Origin: Morinoia aosen
Taxonomy: Eukaryota; Arthropoda; Malacostraca; Amphipoda; Talitridae
Length of the DNA stretch: 64,000 nucleotides
Assembly (NCBI GenBank): GCA_030386875.1
Contig: CM059556.1
Span: 40,588,964-40,652,963 of the forward strand
Direction: 5' to 3'
In this document: piece after piece, positions 44,521 to 56,092 of the stretch
Layout of the letters: each line of letters starts with the position of its first letter
How positions within the stretch are numbered: the first letter of the stretch is position 1
Notes under the pieces: model-generated
What the model was told of the DNA's origin: nothing
Database searches by the model: none
Seen by the model: the letters and a program-made list of their open reading frames with translations, nothing else
Program-made: the position numbers and the translations under genes

Positions 44521-47500
44521 AAATGCAGAAATAAAATAGACATAACACAAATTTATCCGATTCTCAGCCCCAGATTCAGAGCAGCACATTTAAATGATTC
44601 CACGTTGCTCGACGACATCGTTCGTACATACGATTTGTATATATTCTTTCTGTTTCGAAGTTTCACCAACGTCGTTAAACAACGCATTAAGGGAATTATC
44701 ACCCTAATGATTATCATGCCTACATGACAATGAACAAAAATGAAATTAATGACGTATACCAATGATGTTTGAGAATGACCAGCGTCAGCGTCAACAACAC
44801 TATGGGGAAAGAGTGATCAAGAAATTCCCACACCACGGCGCTGACACCTTCACCAGTTTGACTCAAATAACTCGTCATTTTTGATACGACACATTTATAA
44901 ATCAATGTTACTGATCATACTCTCTCAGACATTTCCTACTTTCAAATCCTACATTATAACCTCACGTAATACCACACCTAACTTCACGCACAAGAGAATT
45001 TTATAGCCTTGGCTCAGAACGGCCATAAATTACATAGCTTCGCTGCACCGCAGACTGTCACGCTGATTCTTATTGTCAAGATAAATTCCATGTATTCACT
45101 GCAATGCTTTTCATTTCAATTCTCACGCTGTATTAAATCCATCTAACAGAAGATAAAGTCTCCATAAGGAATATTGTACATTTCCGACAATGTGAAACGC
45201 TCATATTTCCGTGAAGCTAACTCGTTAACTTTGCTTAAGCAAGAACACACTCTCAGTGTTACACAATAATTCAGTTTGAATTACCGACGAGAATGGACAG
45301 CATCATTTAAGAGTTTATAAAATTATTAAATGCATTACGCTTGCAACTTCAAAAACGAAATTTATACATCGAGTATTGTAGCTGACTTCATGAAATTCTC
45401 ACTTTGATACAGCAAAAATCCTCCTTGATACAGCAAATCTCCTCTTTAATTTTCATTAACTCCTTAGGAACAAACTCCAATTGGGTGGTATATTCCAGTG
45501 TTAACAAAATTATTAAAAGTTTCAATTCATCATGGTGAGCATCAACTTGAAAGTTCCTATTCTGGGCAATCAACGATTTAAACAAAAATGCGAGCTCAAA
45601 ATTCAATACGCGCTCAAACTGATACAGAAAATTTATTTTATCGGCGACATGTAACCGTTTAGACTACAAAAAAAATTGCATTTAATCCACGTGTTTACCT
45701 TTTAAAATCTACAGACACTTAATATAATAAAATTCCTTCCTACCTGAAGGCAGCTAGGATTGAATAATCTTAAATTACTACGCTCTACTGTCGAATTCAC
45801 ATCAAAAGGAAATTTTCAAACATCATGAATTTATAAAAGTTAAGGAAGCAAAATTTTATGCTCAGTGAATTTGATATAAAGGTATGGATTAACTCATGTC
45901 AGGGTCGAAATGGATTGTATACTTGGCACATGTGAAAAATCACCCAAAATATTTAATGATTTTGGTGTATTATTATTGAAGCAATTATTTAAATTCTCAC
46001 TCTGATGTACTGGAGCTTATCACAATGATCTTGTGATAAGAAGAGGATGACGAATTTACTTTACTTAACACACGAGCAGCGGCGTCATTTCTATCTAAGC
46101 AAATAAAATTAGACCACGAACTGAATGCGCAGCATCGTAGAAAATCATCACTTACTTTAACACACTACATTTAATTTTTATCCTAAGCACCGTCACTTAA
46201 TTCATTCAACAATTTTGCAACAAGAATTTACCACCCCTTTGATAGCAAGGAAATTGATTCTCAAAATTCCCATTACTGCTTCTCAGCAGATGTCAATTTT
46301 ATAATTGAAGCACTCAGATATCAACGAGTGAAAATATGAATTATGTTGCTGAAGCTGATTGGAGAAGCTTGACGCACACGAGGCCCAAAATTTTTGCAAA
46401 TTATTTATAAGTGAGGTATCATTTAAAAGAAAATTCCAACTAGATTAATTACTGAATGTCTCAAAGCCCAGATAAATGTAAACTTGTTCCAAAGATTCTC
46501 TTAAGATGAGGCGGTGTTTGCTAAATTTACGGCGTTATTCTCCAGAGCCATCGCTGCACACCTAAATTCAGTTAAACCTAATAATTGTACACATGATATA
46601 AAATTCAACCAAAAAAAAATTTTTAGCACTCAAGAAAAATTTTATAGAACACAGCGTCAAGAAAATAGAGCAAGTATTCTCCTAGCAAACGCAGCAGAGC
46701 TTATCTACTGATGCACAATGATTATTTCTACTCATAACACATTCAACTGTAAATTTCCACTGAAGAATGAAGGACATTTAAATTTGATGACTCACTGCAG
46801 CATTTGACAGGATTTGATGGTTTTGGAAGTTCAAGAAAATTAGAAATGCTCAGGAAACCATGCTTCATTATTCTAAATAATTGGGGCTAGATTCGCTGTG
46901 GAAAGTTACATCAAGTCAACTCAGCATTATGACGAGCTTGAACACTTTGTGTAATACTGATGAAGTGAGTTTCTTATTTGATTTATAAAAAACTAATGTT
47001 AATGGATCACTCAGCTTCAAATGACTTAGTCTCGCTCGTTTAAATTAGCCACTTCAGGAGATGGTCTGGCTACGACCACAAGAATTTGGTTTATCGCCTT
47101 ACGAGCAGTGTCCAGTGCCTGCCTGTCTCCTCAAACTCTGGGCCGTCAATTAGACGGCACTCAAAAATGCATCGAGAAAAATTTAACAGGCAGAAATTTC
47201 TATTTAACATTGAGCACTTATATGATTGAATTGACTGTTTGATCATTACACACACAAAAAAAATATTCGGACACCGCATAAATCATTTAAAAAAATTCAC
47301 CCATGCTGAGAAATAGATATCACGAAGCACACAATCCAATTTGCATTTCATCCTGTTACGGAACGTGGCCAAATTATGCTGCCTCTCGGATGCACCAAAA
47401 AGAAAATGTGCCAAGAAGACAACGCTATCAATTGAACTTTGATTTAATATTTTCTCAAACAACATTAACTGAATTAACTCAGCGGCACGAGAAAACTGAG

Positions 47501-47911
47501 CAAAGATCTCGGAAAATATCAATTCCTCATAGCATTTCGAAATTAATGGCCATGGATAACACTTAGTCAAGTACACTTCAAATTAGGCGCTCAGATTTAG
47601 TCCGACTGCAGCTGCCAGAATCTCCATTTTATTACTCCGTCCTTCAACCGCGCGACCGGCGTTAGGCGTCGGTACAGCACGTCCACGGCACCGCTCTCTA
47701 CGTTAGAAATTTTACTCCAAGTTGGAATGCCCACGAAATGACACGGATGAATTGTACTTGCAGAAAATTCTGCTTAATTATCGAGCGACTATTTGACTGA
47801 ATTAAAAAAAAGAAGAAACAGATTTTTTAGACAACTGAAAATAATAAAAAAAATCTCCATGTTGATATACAGACAGTACGCTTACATAGGACAATTAATA
47901 TATATTTCTCC

Positions 47912-49586
47912 TGTTGCGATACAGAGAAGAGGGTGGGTTTAGGACCCCCTTTCCATACGCTGAGGGAATTCCAACCCCCACACATGTTATAGTATTGTCC
48001 TTTATGCTTGCGTACACCTGCATACCAGACTTGGAGAATAAAAGAGTTAGCAAGATTAACACGAATTTATTGGGAAACACGTGGATAAACACACAAGGCA
48101 TGGGGACGAAATAATTTGAAATGGCACAACTGCGTCAATGAAAAATACGTAAGTTTCTACCGCCACAATATTTAAACACGACATCATACAAATGTGCTGC
48201 TTACCGAGCCTTCAAGTTACAAATACTCCCTCGTTGACAACGATTCACGCATCCACAGTAACAGAAATCATAATATTTGCGAGAGTAACACATCACGATT
48301 TAACCTGGAATTGTGACACGGTGTCGAATCATACAACGGGAAGTCGATCCTCGACTAAATAGACACAATAAATCGGTTGCCTATAAAATTAGATGATTCT
48401 TCTCGATACTTTGGAAAGCACTTATCTGTGTGCTGCTCTACATCTGAAATTGAACTTCAATCACCACCTAAAAGAGCTCTCACAACTATGAAACACTCGC
48501 ACTTTTGATAATAAATGATTCACTGATGGACATTCACTGACGATGCTGTTGCTCACTGCTGATGTTCAGCGTCGTAGCTTTAGGTTTGCTGCAGGTGTAG
48601 GCTGATGTCTTGCCCGCGCTGCAGCGATGCCTCTGCCGCTCCCTCATCGTGCCGCCGGCATTCCAACTCGAGTTCACAGCCGCCGTGGTGCCTGGAGTGT
48701 CTTAAGAGTCTCAATGGCAAGCCACTTCACTGTAGATTTGCGTGTTGCTTTACGCATTGTGGGTGGACGAACTTAACTGTTTGCCATTTGCAATGTTGAC
48801 GACTGCCGCTGAAGTTGACTGTGAGTTCGACCCCGATGCACAGATGTTGAATGCTCTTGGTTGAATCTCCGACGCGTTTATTCATGACGATCACCGATGC
48901 GAGGCTGGTTTACTTCGATTAGGCTTCCTTTGTAAGACGATGCTTCAATGACTTCCGACGTCCAACGTTATTTTATGTGCCTCGAATTATTAACTTTCAA
49001 GTTGCAGTTGGGTATAAGGCCAGCCGACGAGGCTGGCCTATTGTGTAGAACACCCTCAGACGTCTTGCGCAGTCTCTCACGTGTGTTCAAAAATTCCTCT
49101 CCATGCTTCCTCTACACTCCTTATATGTCTTTCGCTTCCCTCCTTCGAGATCGTTCTCGACGCTTCTATTCTACAGAGGCAGCATCTGCTACCTCATTGG
49201 CGGAATTCTTGCTCGTTCTGACGTCTGGGACTCTCATTGGTGCGTGTTGAGACACACCTTCTTGCGTCATACCTTTGGCGCGCGGTGATTCGCTTAGATT
49301 GTGTGGGCCTCTGTTACTACGTCACATCCGCCCAACGCCTTCGAAACCCCGGCTTGCCTTGTGATACCTCTACCCCAAACAATCGCCGCTTGTTTTCCCG
49401 ACCGAACAGTTAAGAATTGTCCTTAACACACACGTGTAAACTTTGGTCCACATTCTCACGCTCAAGAATAACAGTGATAACGGTTTTTACACATTTTCTT
49501 AAAGAGAAGTATTTTTGCAAAAAAAATAAAATATGAATTTACGAGACATGTTTCCCAAAATCTTGTGAGGGTAGTATTTCTGGACA
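47912..49586. mobile_element. Right LTR, 1675 bp
   Basis: Same length and, as far as I compared, the same sequence as 41264-42938. It ends TATTTCTGGACA and is followed by GCAA (49587-49590), the duplicate of 41260-41263. A 4-bp duplication fits Ty3/gypsy or Bel-Pao elements rather than copia, which makes 5 bp. The match between LTRs implies a recent insertion. Confidence 0.95.
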
Positions 49587-49689
49587 GCAACTCGTACAAG
49601 TTGCCAGTTTGCCGTCGCCACGCTACGCACGATTTCGCTTTTCTTGCTGTGCTTCAAGGTTAGAAAATAATTGAAGTTTGCCATCACAT

Positions 49690-50030
49690 GAATGCCCTTG
49701 TCAGGAAGATACAACTATTGTATTTGAGAATTAGCGCTCCCAGGGGGGAAATGTGAGGTCCTTAGTTGGGTATTTGGCAGTCTTTCTTTTTGTGGAAATG
49801 AAATGTTTTTGTCTACGACCATTTTTTTTGTTCAGTGTTGTCCTGTTTTTCAGCACCTCTGACTTTCTTTTTCAACTTTTATCTTGTTTCACAACCTTCC
49901 TTAACACCTTGTGCATAGATTTCGCGTCCCCCCAACTCCACACTAAATGGTGCCTTCCTCCTTCCTCTCTTTGGATTGCGTTTGTTGCGGATAGGGAGGC
50001 TTAAACTAACTAATAATCTAATCTAATATG
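49690..50030 (+). mobile_element. SINE-like family A, full length
   Basis: AAGATACAACTATTGTATTT, GAATTAGCGCTCCCAGGGG, CAGTGTTGTCCTGTTTTTC, TTGTGCATAGATTTCGCG, CTCCACACTAAATGGTGCC, GATAGGGAGGCTTAAAC and TAATAATCTAATCTAATATG. The 67-bp array starts at its tail. Confidence 0.88.
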
Positions 50031-50035
50031 TGGAA

Positions 50036-50345
50036 AGGGAGGGTAAAACTAATTTATAATCAATCATCACACAAACGCACGATTTCTGTGGTAAGGTAAA
50101 ATAACTAAAAACTAATCTATAATCAATCAATCATCACACAAACGCACGATTTCTGTGGTGAGGTAAAATAACTAAAAACTAATCTATAATCAATCAATCA
50201 TCACACAAACGCACGATTTCTGTGGTGAGGTAAAATAACTAAAAACTAATCGATAATCAATCAATTATCACACAAACGCACGATTTCTGTGGTGAGGTAA
50301 AATAACTAAAAACTAATCGATAATCAATCAATCATCACACAAACC
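50036..50345 (+). repeat. 67-bp tandem array derived from a SINE 3' end
   Basis: Units read ACTAATCTATAATCAATC, AATCATCACACAAACGCACG, ATTTCTGTGGTGAGG and TAAAATAACTAAAA, four and a half times with one or two changes each. GTGGTGAGGTAAAATAAC followed by ACTAATCTATAATCAATC parallels the SINE end GCGGTTAGGGAGGCTTAAAC plus ACTTATAATCTAATC. The array sits directly behind a full SINE copy. Confidence 0.9.
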
Positions 50346-50349
50346 CGCG

Positions 50350-51365
50350 GTCCCTGATGAGAGCTGCGATCGGAGAGAGCGAAGCGGAGGTTGTGCGGCG
50401 CTAATTTGTCCGGTGGCAGCGCGGGCTGACGGCACTTCCTGCGGTGGTTACCTGCGCTGCCTTCCGTTTTGGTGAAATGTTTTGGGCGTTAAGTTAGGGA
50501 AGGTGAAAAATCGCGTTTCCGATGCCTTTTTTCTGAGGTCAATGAGTAAATTTGAGATGGGTTCGTTTAAATTGGGAAAATTGTAAACGGTTTATTTTTC
50601 GTGGTTTTTTAATTCGCTCGAAAAATTTTAGGCTGATTCATATGAAAGGGGAAATTTCAGAAAATGAGCGTGTTCGATGGTTTCGTTCTTATACAATGTG
50701 GAAATTTCAGTTTGTTCCGTTTAAATGGCGGAAGTCCCCATTTTCAATGTCTTTTCGGAAATGTGAAATAATCGCGTTCTATACCAACGATAATAACGTA
50801 TTAAATAAAATGCTACGTAAAAATTAATTAGGCTCTAGGTACCGTGCTACCATAACCATTGGGACTTCCTCAGTCTTCCTGTTCTCGTCGTAAATTGGCG
50901 GGGAGTATTCGATAACCAATTAAAATCACCGTCAGTTCGACTCGGTACCCTTTTGTGACTGGGTATACCAATCTAAAATGGGTTATCAAGCGATAATCTA
51001 TACTACATATAATAGGAGCCGTGTCCGTCCGTCTCTGTCTGTCCGAAGCCTGCCGAAAGTGCGTGATGAGCGTATCTGTGATACGGGCCGTGTGCACTCG
51101 GCCTCATCAACTCTCGAGAGATTGAATTTTTCTATTTTACGGCCTTTCTTTCGTTTTGCGTTCTTTCTTATTTCAAATAAAAGGGGTGGACTAGTCCCAA
51201 TAATGCGTCACATTAATTCATACCAGCTATTCTAAACTGAAGTGAGCCACTGTAATTAAGAAACGCTCATGCGTACCATTGTCTCAATGTAAACATTTTG
51301 AACAGAATTTGAGGTCATGGGAGCATCGATACTGTTGTAGAATGTGAAGAGCATAAATACCCGAT
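50350..51365. other. No gene; partial family C-like piece
   Basis: GC-rich sequence at 50345-50470, then AT-rich. Near 51020-51095 CCGTCCGTCTCTGTCTG and GAGCGTATCTGTGATACGGG recall the 3' block of family C. The frame at 50552-50827 is unrecognised. Confidence 0.4.
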
Positions 51366-51394
51366 ATCGCCGTAAGTCGAGAGGGCTGTATGTA

Positions 51395-51608
51395 TATGAG
51401 GGCTGTGGTCTGTTAAGCCCACTCACACAAGTAAGAGGGCGGTATGTATGCCACCGTTCAGCCCACTCACACAAGTAGAGAGGGCGGTATGTATGCCACC
51501 GTTCAGCCCACTCACACAAGTAGAGAGGGCGGTATGTATGCCACCGTTCAGCCCACTCACACAAGTAGAGAGGGCGGTATGTATGTCACCGTTCAGCCCA
51601 CTCACACG
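51395..51608 (+). repeat. 45-bp minisatellite, about five units
   Basis: GTAGAGAGGGCGGTATGTAT then GCCACCGTTCAGCCCACTC and ACACAA. The first unit is diverged. Since 45 is a multiple of three, a 15-residue repeat is open on both strands; no other coding evidence. Confidence 0.95.
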
Positions 51609-51609
51609 C

Positions 51610-52545
51610 CCACTCGCTGGCACTCAGCGGCCGGTGGCGGTTGGCCGAGGTATTGGTGGAGGACGGTTATGCCGGGACGTGACTCAGCGTAATGCAGCTG
51701 GAGGAGGTTGTGGGTGCGGTAGGTGTGTGCGGGTGTGGGGTAACGGTGGGTGTGTGGGGTAGGTGTGAGGTGGGTGTGAGTGTGCGGGGTAGCTGCTCTC
51801 AATGACATACCGAGAGGTTGGTTGCGAGTGTAGGTCACCTTTCCTCCCTTCCTATTGGGCGGCAAATTTTTAACTGAAAAACGGAAATTCTCGGTGACGT
51901 GTGTTTTTTGTACATTTTTCTTTGGTGCAGTCTTGCCGCGCTGCAGGTCGCTGTAGGTGAAGAATGAAGCGTGGTGTCAAGTAGGACGCTATTTGCGTGT
52001 TGAATTTATTCATATCGTATCCTACATTGAAGTTATTGAAGTTTGTTCGAGCCTTTAAAATATCAATATTGCTTGATGTGTTTTTCTGCCTTATATATGT
52101 CAATATTCTTTTATTTGTCGGGTTGTATAACTTATTAATATTTCGGAATTATTTTTTTTTATTGAAATTAGTATTTTAAAGATGTTTTTATTTTGATTTG
52201 TAACCATAAAAGATTGCTTTATTCCACTGTAATTGCAGAAGAGAGTTGTGGAGGTCAAGTGTGGGTTATCGTTATCTCGTGTGCTTGTGATGGAGAAGTG
52301 AGTGTAACGTTCACATTTGTGGCGAAATGTTGCAAAAATTGACTTTTTTAGGGACAGACGCAGGACGCGTTAATGGCGGCGTTATAGACTGGCCTTGCCT
52401 TATGCTGTGTGGGCTATGTACATCAATATCTCTTGCACGTATCACAAGTTTGTTATTCACTCAACGTATGAACTTCTAAAATGAACGGGAAGAATTGAAT
52501 AAAAGAAGGTATCGTTATGTTCAGTCACAACCTCACTGTGGGATC
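51610..52545. other. No gene; GT/GGGTGTG-rich then AT-rich
   Basis: At 51710-51790 GGTGTGTGCGGGTGTGGGGT and similar words make a short G/T-rich tract. The rest is unassigned. Confidence 0.4.
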
Positions 52546-52551
52546 ACTGTA

Positions 52552-52747
52552 CAGTATGTCCCACAATAACCCAAACCGAGTATTTATTTTCCCGTAACAG
52601 TAATACCATTATAACCAGTAATACCTTTTCTATTGGTTAATTTTGAAGGACAATTTTGCTAGAAATTAAATGCTAATGGTATTCTTATGATGGTATTACT
52701 GATACGGGAAAATAAATACTCGGTTCGGGTTATTGTGGGACATACTG
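52552..52747. mobile_element. Palindromic MITE with TGTA target duplication
   Basis: TGTA at 52548-52551 and 52748-52751 flanks a 196-bp element with inverted ends of about 60 bases: CAGTATGTCCCACAATAACC on the left mirrored on the right, then CGAGTATTTATTTTCCCGTA. The arms differ at only a few positions. A 4-bp TGTA duplication is not typical for mariner, although CAGTATGTCCC resembles mariner ends; a TA duplication with local slippage is the alternative. Confidence 0.88.
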
Positions 52748-52904
52748 TGTAGTTCTTTCAGAGAGCGGCTCTTGAGCTGCCTCTTGTCATTTGAGTGTCT
52801 TGTTCGTTTGGTGCTTTTCTTGAGCGTCGTGTCATCATTTAAGTGCCAATTATTCTACGTTATTGTTATTTATTTTTTTTAATTTATGTCCGCTTCCTGT
52901 TCTA

Positions 52905-52950
52905 GTGGAGAGGTTCTCAACCAGGGGTAAATTTACCCCTGGATGAGGTT
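52905..52950. mobile_element. hAT-like terminus with a perfect 22-bp palindrome
   Basis: AGTGGAGAGGTTCTCAACC is followed by CCAGGGGTAAA and TTTACCCCTGG (52921-52942), a perfect palindrome. AGNGGTTCTCAACC openings are common at hAT element ends. No opposite terminus or 8-bp duplication was located. Confidence 0.5.
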
Positions 52951-53010
52951 AATTTCGACCTTGTGCATGTATTTTATATAAAACACATAAGACCAATGTA
53001 GTATATAATT

Positions 53011-53159
53011 AAAATGAAGGTTATAACAAAGACAATAGATTTAAAATACATATCCATTAAAAATTAGTACGTTTCGATCATCTAGATCATCATCAGCTAT
53101 AGTCTAAAGTACAAGAAATGACAAATTAAATCTATTGTCTTCGCTATAACCTTCATTTT
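53011..53159 (-). other. Inverted-repeat element with hammerhead-like core
   Basis: Arms at 53011-53042 and 53128-53159 (AAAATGAAGGTTATAAC... mirrored) enclose a minus-strand segment reading CTGATGA (53096-53090), TGATCTAGATGATC able to form a 4-bp stem, and GAAAC (53075-53071). CTGATGA-stem-GAAA is the conserved core of hammerhead ribozymes, known in Penelope-like elements. I could not draw convincing stems I and III, so the similarity may only reflect a Penelope-type origin. Confidence 0.4.
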
Positions 53160-53328
53160 AAAGCTTTGCCGTCTTGTGCAACGTAATTTAATATATACTT
53201 CATATAATATTATAGCCAAAAATTATTGCAACAGTGAAAATTGAATCTATTGGTCAAGAAAATGTGAGGAAAAAAATGATGGAAATTCTCACAAAAATCA
53301 CTTTGGCTGAAAATAAATAACAATACAC

Positions 53329-53540
53329 AGTTGTTGCTTGGTTGGTTGGTCCGTCTCTCTGTGACGCTCTTAAGGATGTTTAGTGACCGTATCTGTGATA
53401 TGAGTTGCACCAGTGCACAAGTGCAAGAATATTTAATCTTGAGTACTATTAAGATGGATGTATTTGTTTGTCATCCACATAAGCAAGATTTATTCACAGA
53501 AAATATCGATTCACATAATTTTCACGGCCGTGCACACTAT
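53329..53540 (-). mobile_element. Family C copy, minus strand
   Basis: Inverted landmarks TTGGTTGGTTGGTCCGTCTC, GACCGTATCTGTGATATGAG, TTGCACCAGTGCACAAG, TTGAGTACTATTAAGATGG and GGCCGTGCACAC. The plus frame at 53331-53624 crosses it and is not a gene. Confidence 0.7.
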
Positions 53541-53959
53541 TTCCCAATAAAAAGTTCTCAACCACGTTACGAATTTAAAAAAAAACACACGCACGAAAAT
53601 TCACCGAGCGGGATGAATTTGTGAATGCTTCCCGCGCACCGAAAATTGAATTCAAACGGTTGCATCGTCTGAGGAGCAGGAGATACGGTGCCTCCTCGAG
53701 AGCTCGCACTCACCGTTTGGAGTGAGGCAAGAGTGAGGTACGCTCTATAAATATCTGCGATAGCTGCACTGATGGGGCGGTGACACAAGCAGGGCGTGAA
53801 CAGCCCAGTGGTCCTCCAAACTGCATTATGAAAAGAGCCTGCTGATTACCGACCCGATCTGAGAGCTTGCGAGTGCAACTCAACCGGACCTCAAGGAGAC
53901 ATTCCTCTCTATCTCTTGGATGCTGATCTTTTCCTTCTTTCTCGTACTCTGTACTCCTC

Positions 53960-54302
53960 TCTGGGGGATGCAGCTATTGTCTCTATGGGAATTAGCACTC
54001 CCAGCGGGAAAATGTGAGGTCCCGGGCTGGCAGTTTGGTAGGCCTTGTTTTTATTGAAATGAAATGTTTTGTTGTATTAAGGATCATCTTTTTTCGGTTC
54101 ACTGCTGTCCTGTTTTTCAGCATCTGCTACTTTCTTCTTCAACTTTTATATTGTTTCATGATCTTCTTTCTCAATTTACTGTTTAAATTTACTGTATTAA
54201 TTAGCGTTCCCTTATTCCCATATTAAATGGTGCCTTCCAACTTCCCCTCTTTGAAACGCTTTGTTTGCGGTTAGAGGGGCTTAAACTAACATCTAATCTA
54301 AT
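53960..54302 (+). mobile_element. SINE-like family A, full length
   Basis: GGGGGATGCAGCTATTGTC, GGAATTAGCACTCCCAGCGG, AAAATGTGAGGTCCCGGGC, CACTGCTGTCCTGTTTTTC, CATATTAAATGGTGCC, GCGGTTAGAGGGGCTTAAAC and tail ATCTAATCTAATCG. One of the least damaged copies. Confidence 0.88.
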
Positions 54303-54304
54303 CG

Positions 54305-55250
54305 TACGCTGAACTTCAGCAATCGCCACCCAAGAATGCTGATTTGATGAATTTCAAGTGCTAGGTTCTATGGCGATCCATGTTGTTCGCTATATTAGTT
54401 CGTTTCTCTTTATACTCACTAACCGTTAATTTATCACTTGTGAATAAAGTTGACATTCTTTAAAGTCCGTCGAGTTCGCATTGCGTGTCCCAGATGCTCC
54501 TGTGTCAGTGTAATGTCGCATCCCCAGAAGGCTCTAATTCAGCTGCTGTCAGAAATAGAAAGGGAAAATGTACTTGTTTGGAGCGCTAATTTCAGTGTAC
54601 GGGAAGTAAAGGAATGAGGTTATCAATAATCTTTTAATGCTAACTTGTAATAAATACTACGGCTAAATTTTTGGGGCTTGACAAAGTGTATGAAAAAATA
54701 GGGCTAAATGTTAAGAGACAAACAAAATGTATACCTATTACAGCCACAATATTTGGCATAACTTAATGCAACCTGCCATGTAATTACGTGTCAGTGAAAG
54801 CGACGAAATAAGAGGTTGTCGTGAAATTCTTGGTCAGGGAGAGGGGCGGTTCCATATAAGGGTGAGGACATCTGGTCAACGCGATTACAACTTTCCTTAT
54901 ATGGCCCGTACAAAACTTGAGAGCTTTGAACTCAATCGTGACCGCACGGACGAGGCTGTTATTGTCTGAAGTTACGGTGTAGTGATGGCGTTATGGATCA
55001 TCGGCAGGAAACGTCTTTTGTGTAGAAGATAAAAATATTTTAAGGTTTGATCTCTTGAGATATCAATTGCCGTTAAACTTTATATTATCATTGTGTGTCA
55101 GTTTTATGAAATGTGTGAAAAAGAATTCTTTGTCGACGGACATACAAGCATTGCTGGTGTGTGTTCTCTCTTCGCGCTCGAGCGCTGTGCTTGAAGTGAT
55201 TAGCTAGTCGAATCCTATTTGGAAATTGTTCTTGTTTGAATTGTGTACTG
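54305..55250. other. No gene recognised
   Basis: About 0.95 kb of unique-looking sequence. The minus frame at 55088-55309 runs into the following SINE. Confidence 0.4.
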
Positions 55251-55254
55251 TTCT

Positions 55255-55575
55255 CCCTCGGGAATGCAGCTGTTGTCTGTATGGTAATTGTTGCTCCCGG
55301 GGAAAACACGATGTCTCGAGCTGAAGATTAATTAGGTCTTTTGTAAAACTAGTACAAGTTTTTGGTTGTGTAAGGGGCCATTTCTGTTTGGTTTACAGAC
55401 GTCCTTTTGTTCACGAGTTTTTTTCAACCTTACGGTTTTCCTGTCCTGGTGATGGGGACACACATTGTACTTAAATTCCCGGCTCCCGAAATTTCACACA
55501 ATGGTGCCTTCTCCTTTCGTCTCTTTGGAATTCATTTTGTGTGATTAGGAGGCTAAAACTTAAAGTCTACTAATC
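55255..55575 (+). mobile_element. SINE-like family A, diverged
   Basis: CTCGGGAATGCAGCTGTTG, TATGGTAATTGTTGCTCCC, TTTTGGTTGTGTAAGGGGCC, CACACAATGGTGCCTTC and GTGATTAGGAGGCTAAAAC, with a tail remnant CTACTAATCTG. More substitutions than most copies, so an older insertion. Confidence 0.75.
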
Positions 55576-55579
55576 TGAT

Positions 55580-56090
55580 TTTTATTACGCGATGTCTTTT
55601 TCAGAGTCTCCCGTTGCTGTTTTTTAGATTTTTTCTTCTGCTTACCTCCTCTTCTCAATCATATTCTCAAAAATTTTATTTGTCATTTTTATTTTCCATT
55701 TGCTAACCTCTTTCGTTCGTTTTTCATCCTGCTCCATTCTCCGCACATGCTTTCACTCACCCTCTGCTCTCTAGCCCAATTCTGCTCATTTTGTTCTTCC
55801 AATTTTAGTGATCTATTTCATAGAGATCAGCTTTTTTGCCTGTCTTCTAAGCCTGTTTCTTTTATTTGCTCCCATCCTCTTTCCATGCCCTCCCTGCTCT
55901 CCTGCTCTCTTTCTCTTCTTCCCACTCTTTTCTGCCCCACTCCATCCCTTCTCTCTTGCACTTCGTCTCTTCTCTCCACTCTTTTCTGCCCCACTCACTT
56001 CACCCCACTGCCACTCATGACCCTTGAGAGGAACTCTCCCGCGAGGGTGCTGCTCAAGTGTTCCTTATCTCGAGTGGTGCATTCCGTGCC
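55580..56090. other. No gene; polypyrimidine tract
   Basis: From 55615 to about 56020 the plus strand is nearly all C and T. CCACTCTTTTCTGCCCCACT occurs twice (about 55921 and 55976). Frames here reflect composition only. Confidence 0.6.
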
Positions 56091-56092
56091 GC

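Larger units (their letters stand above)
42939..47911. mobile_element. Interior of the LTR element, non-coding (LARD-like)
   Basis: 4973 bp of AT-rich sequence with no open frame above about 100 codons. I recognise no gag, protease, reverse transcriptase, RNase H or integrase motif on either strand. No tRNA-primer site (TGG...) follows either LTR. A purine-rich stretch read on the minus strand (GGGGCGATGAGGG) abuts the inner edge of the left LTR and could be a polypurine tract, which would put the element on the minus strand. Some minus-strand frames (47283-47576, 45388-45606, 44720-44905, the last with a hydrophobic run) may be envelope-like remnants, but I cannot show it. Confidence 0.75.

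Noticed and set aside
41957..49288. Frames repeated in both LTRs (for example 42300-42602 and 48948-49250)
   Set aside because: They are identical because the LTRs are identical. They show no known domain and overlap each other in different frames.
51444..51692. Coding repeat of 15 residues (45-bp units)
   Set aside because: Open on both strands, with no initiation context, splice signals or sequence outside the array to support a gene.
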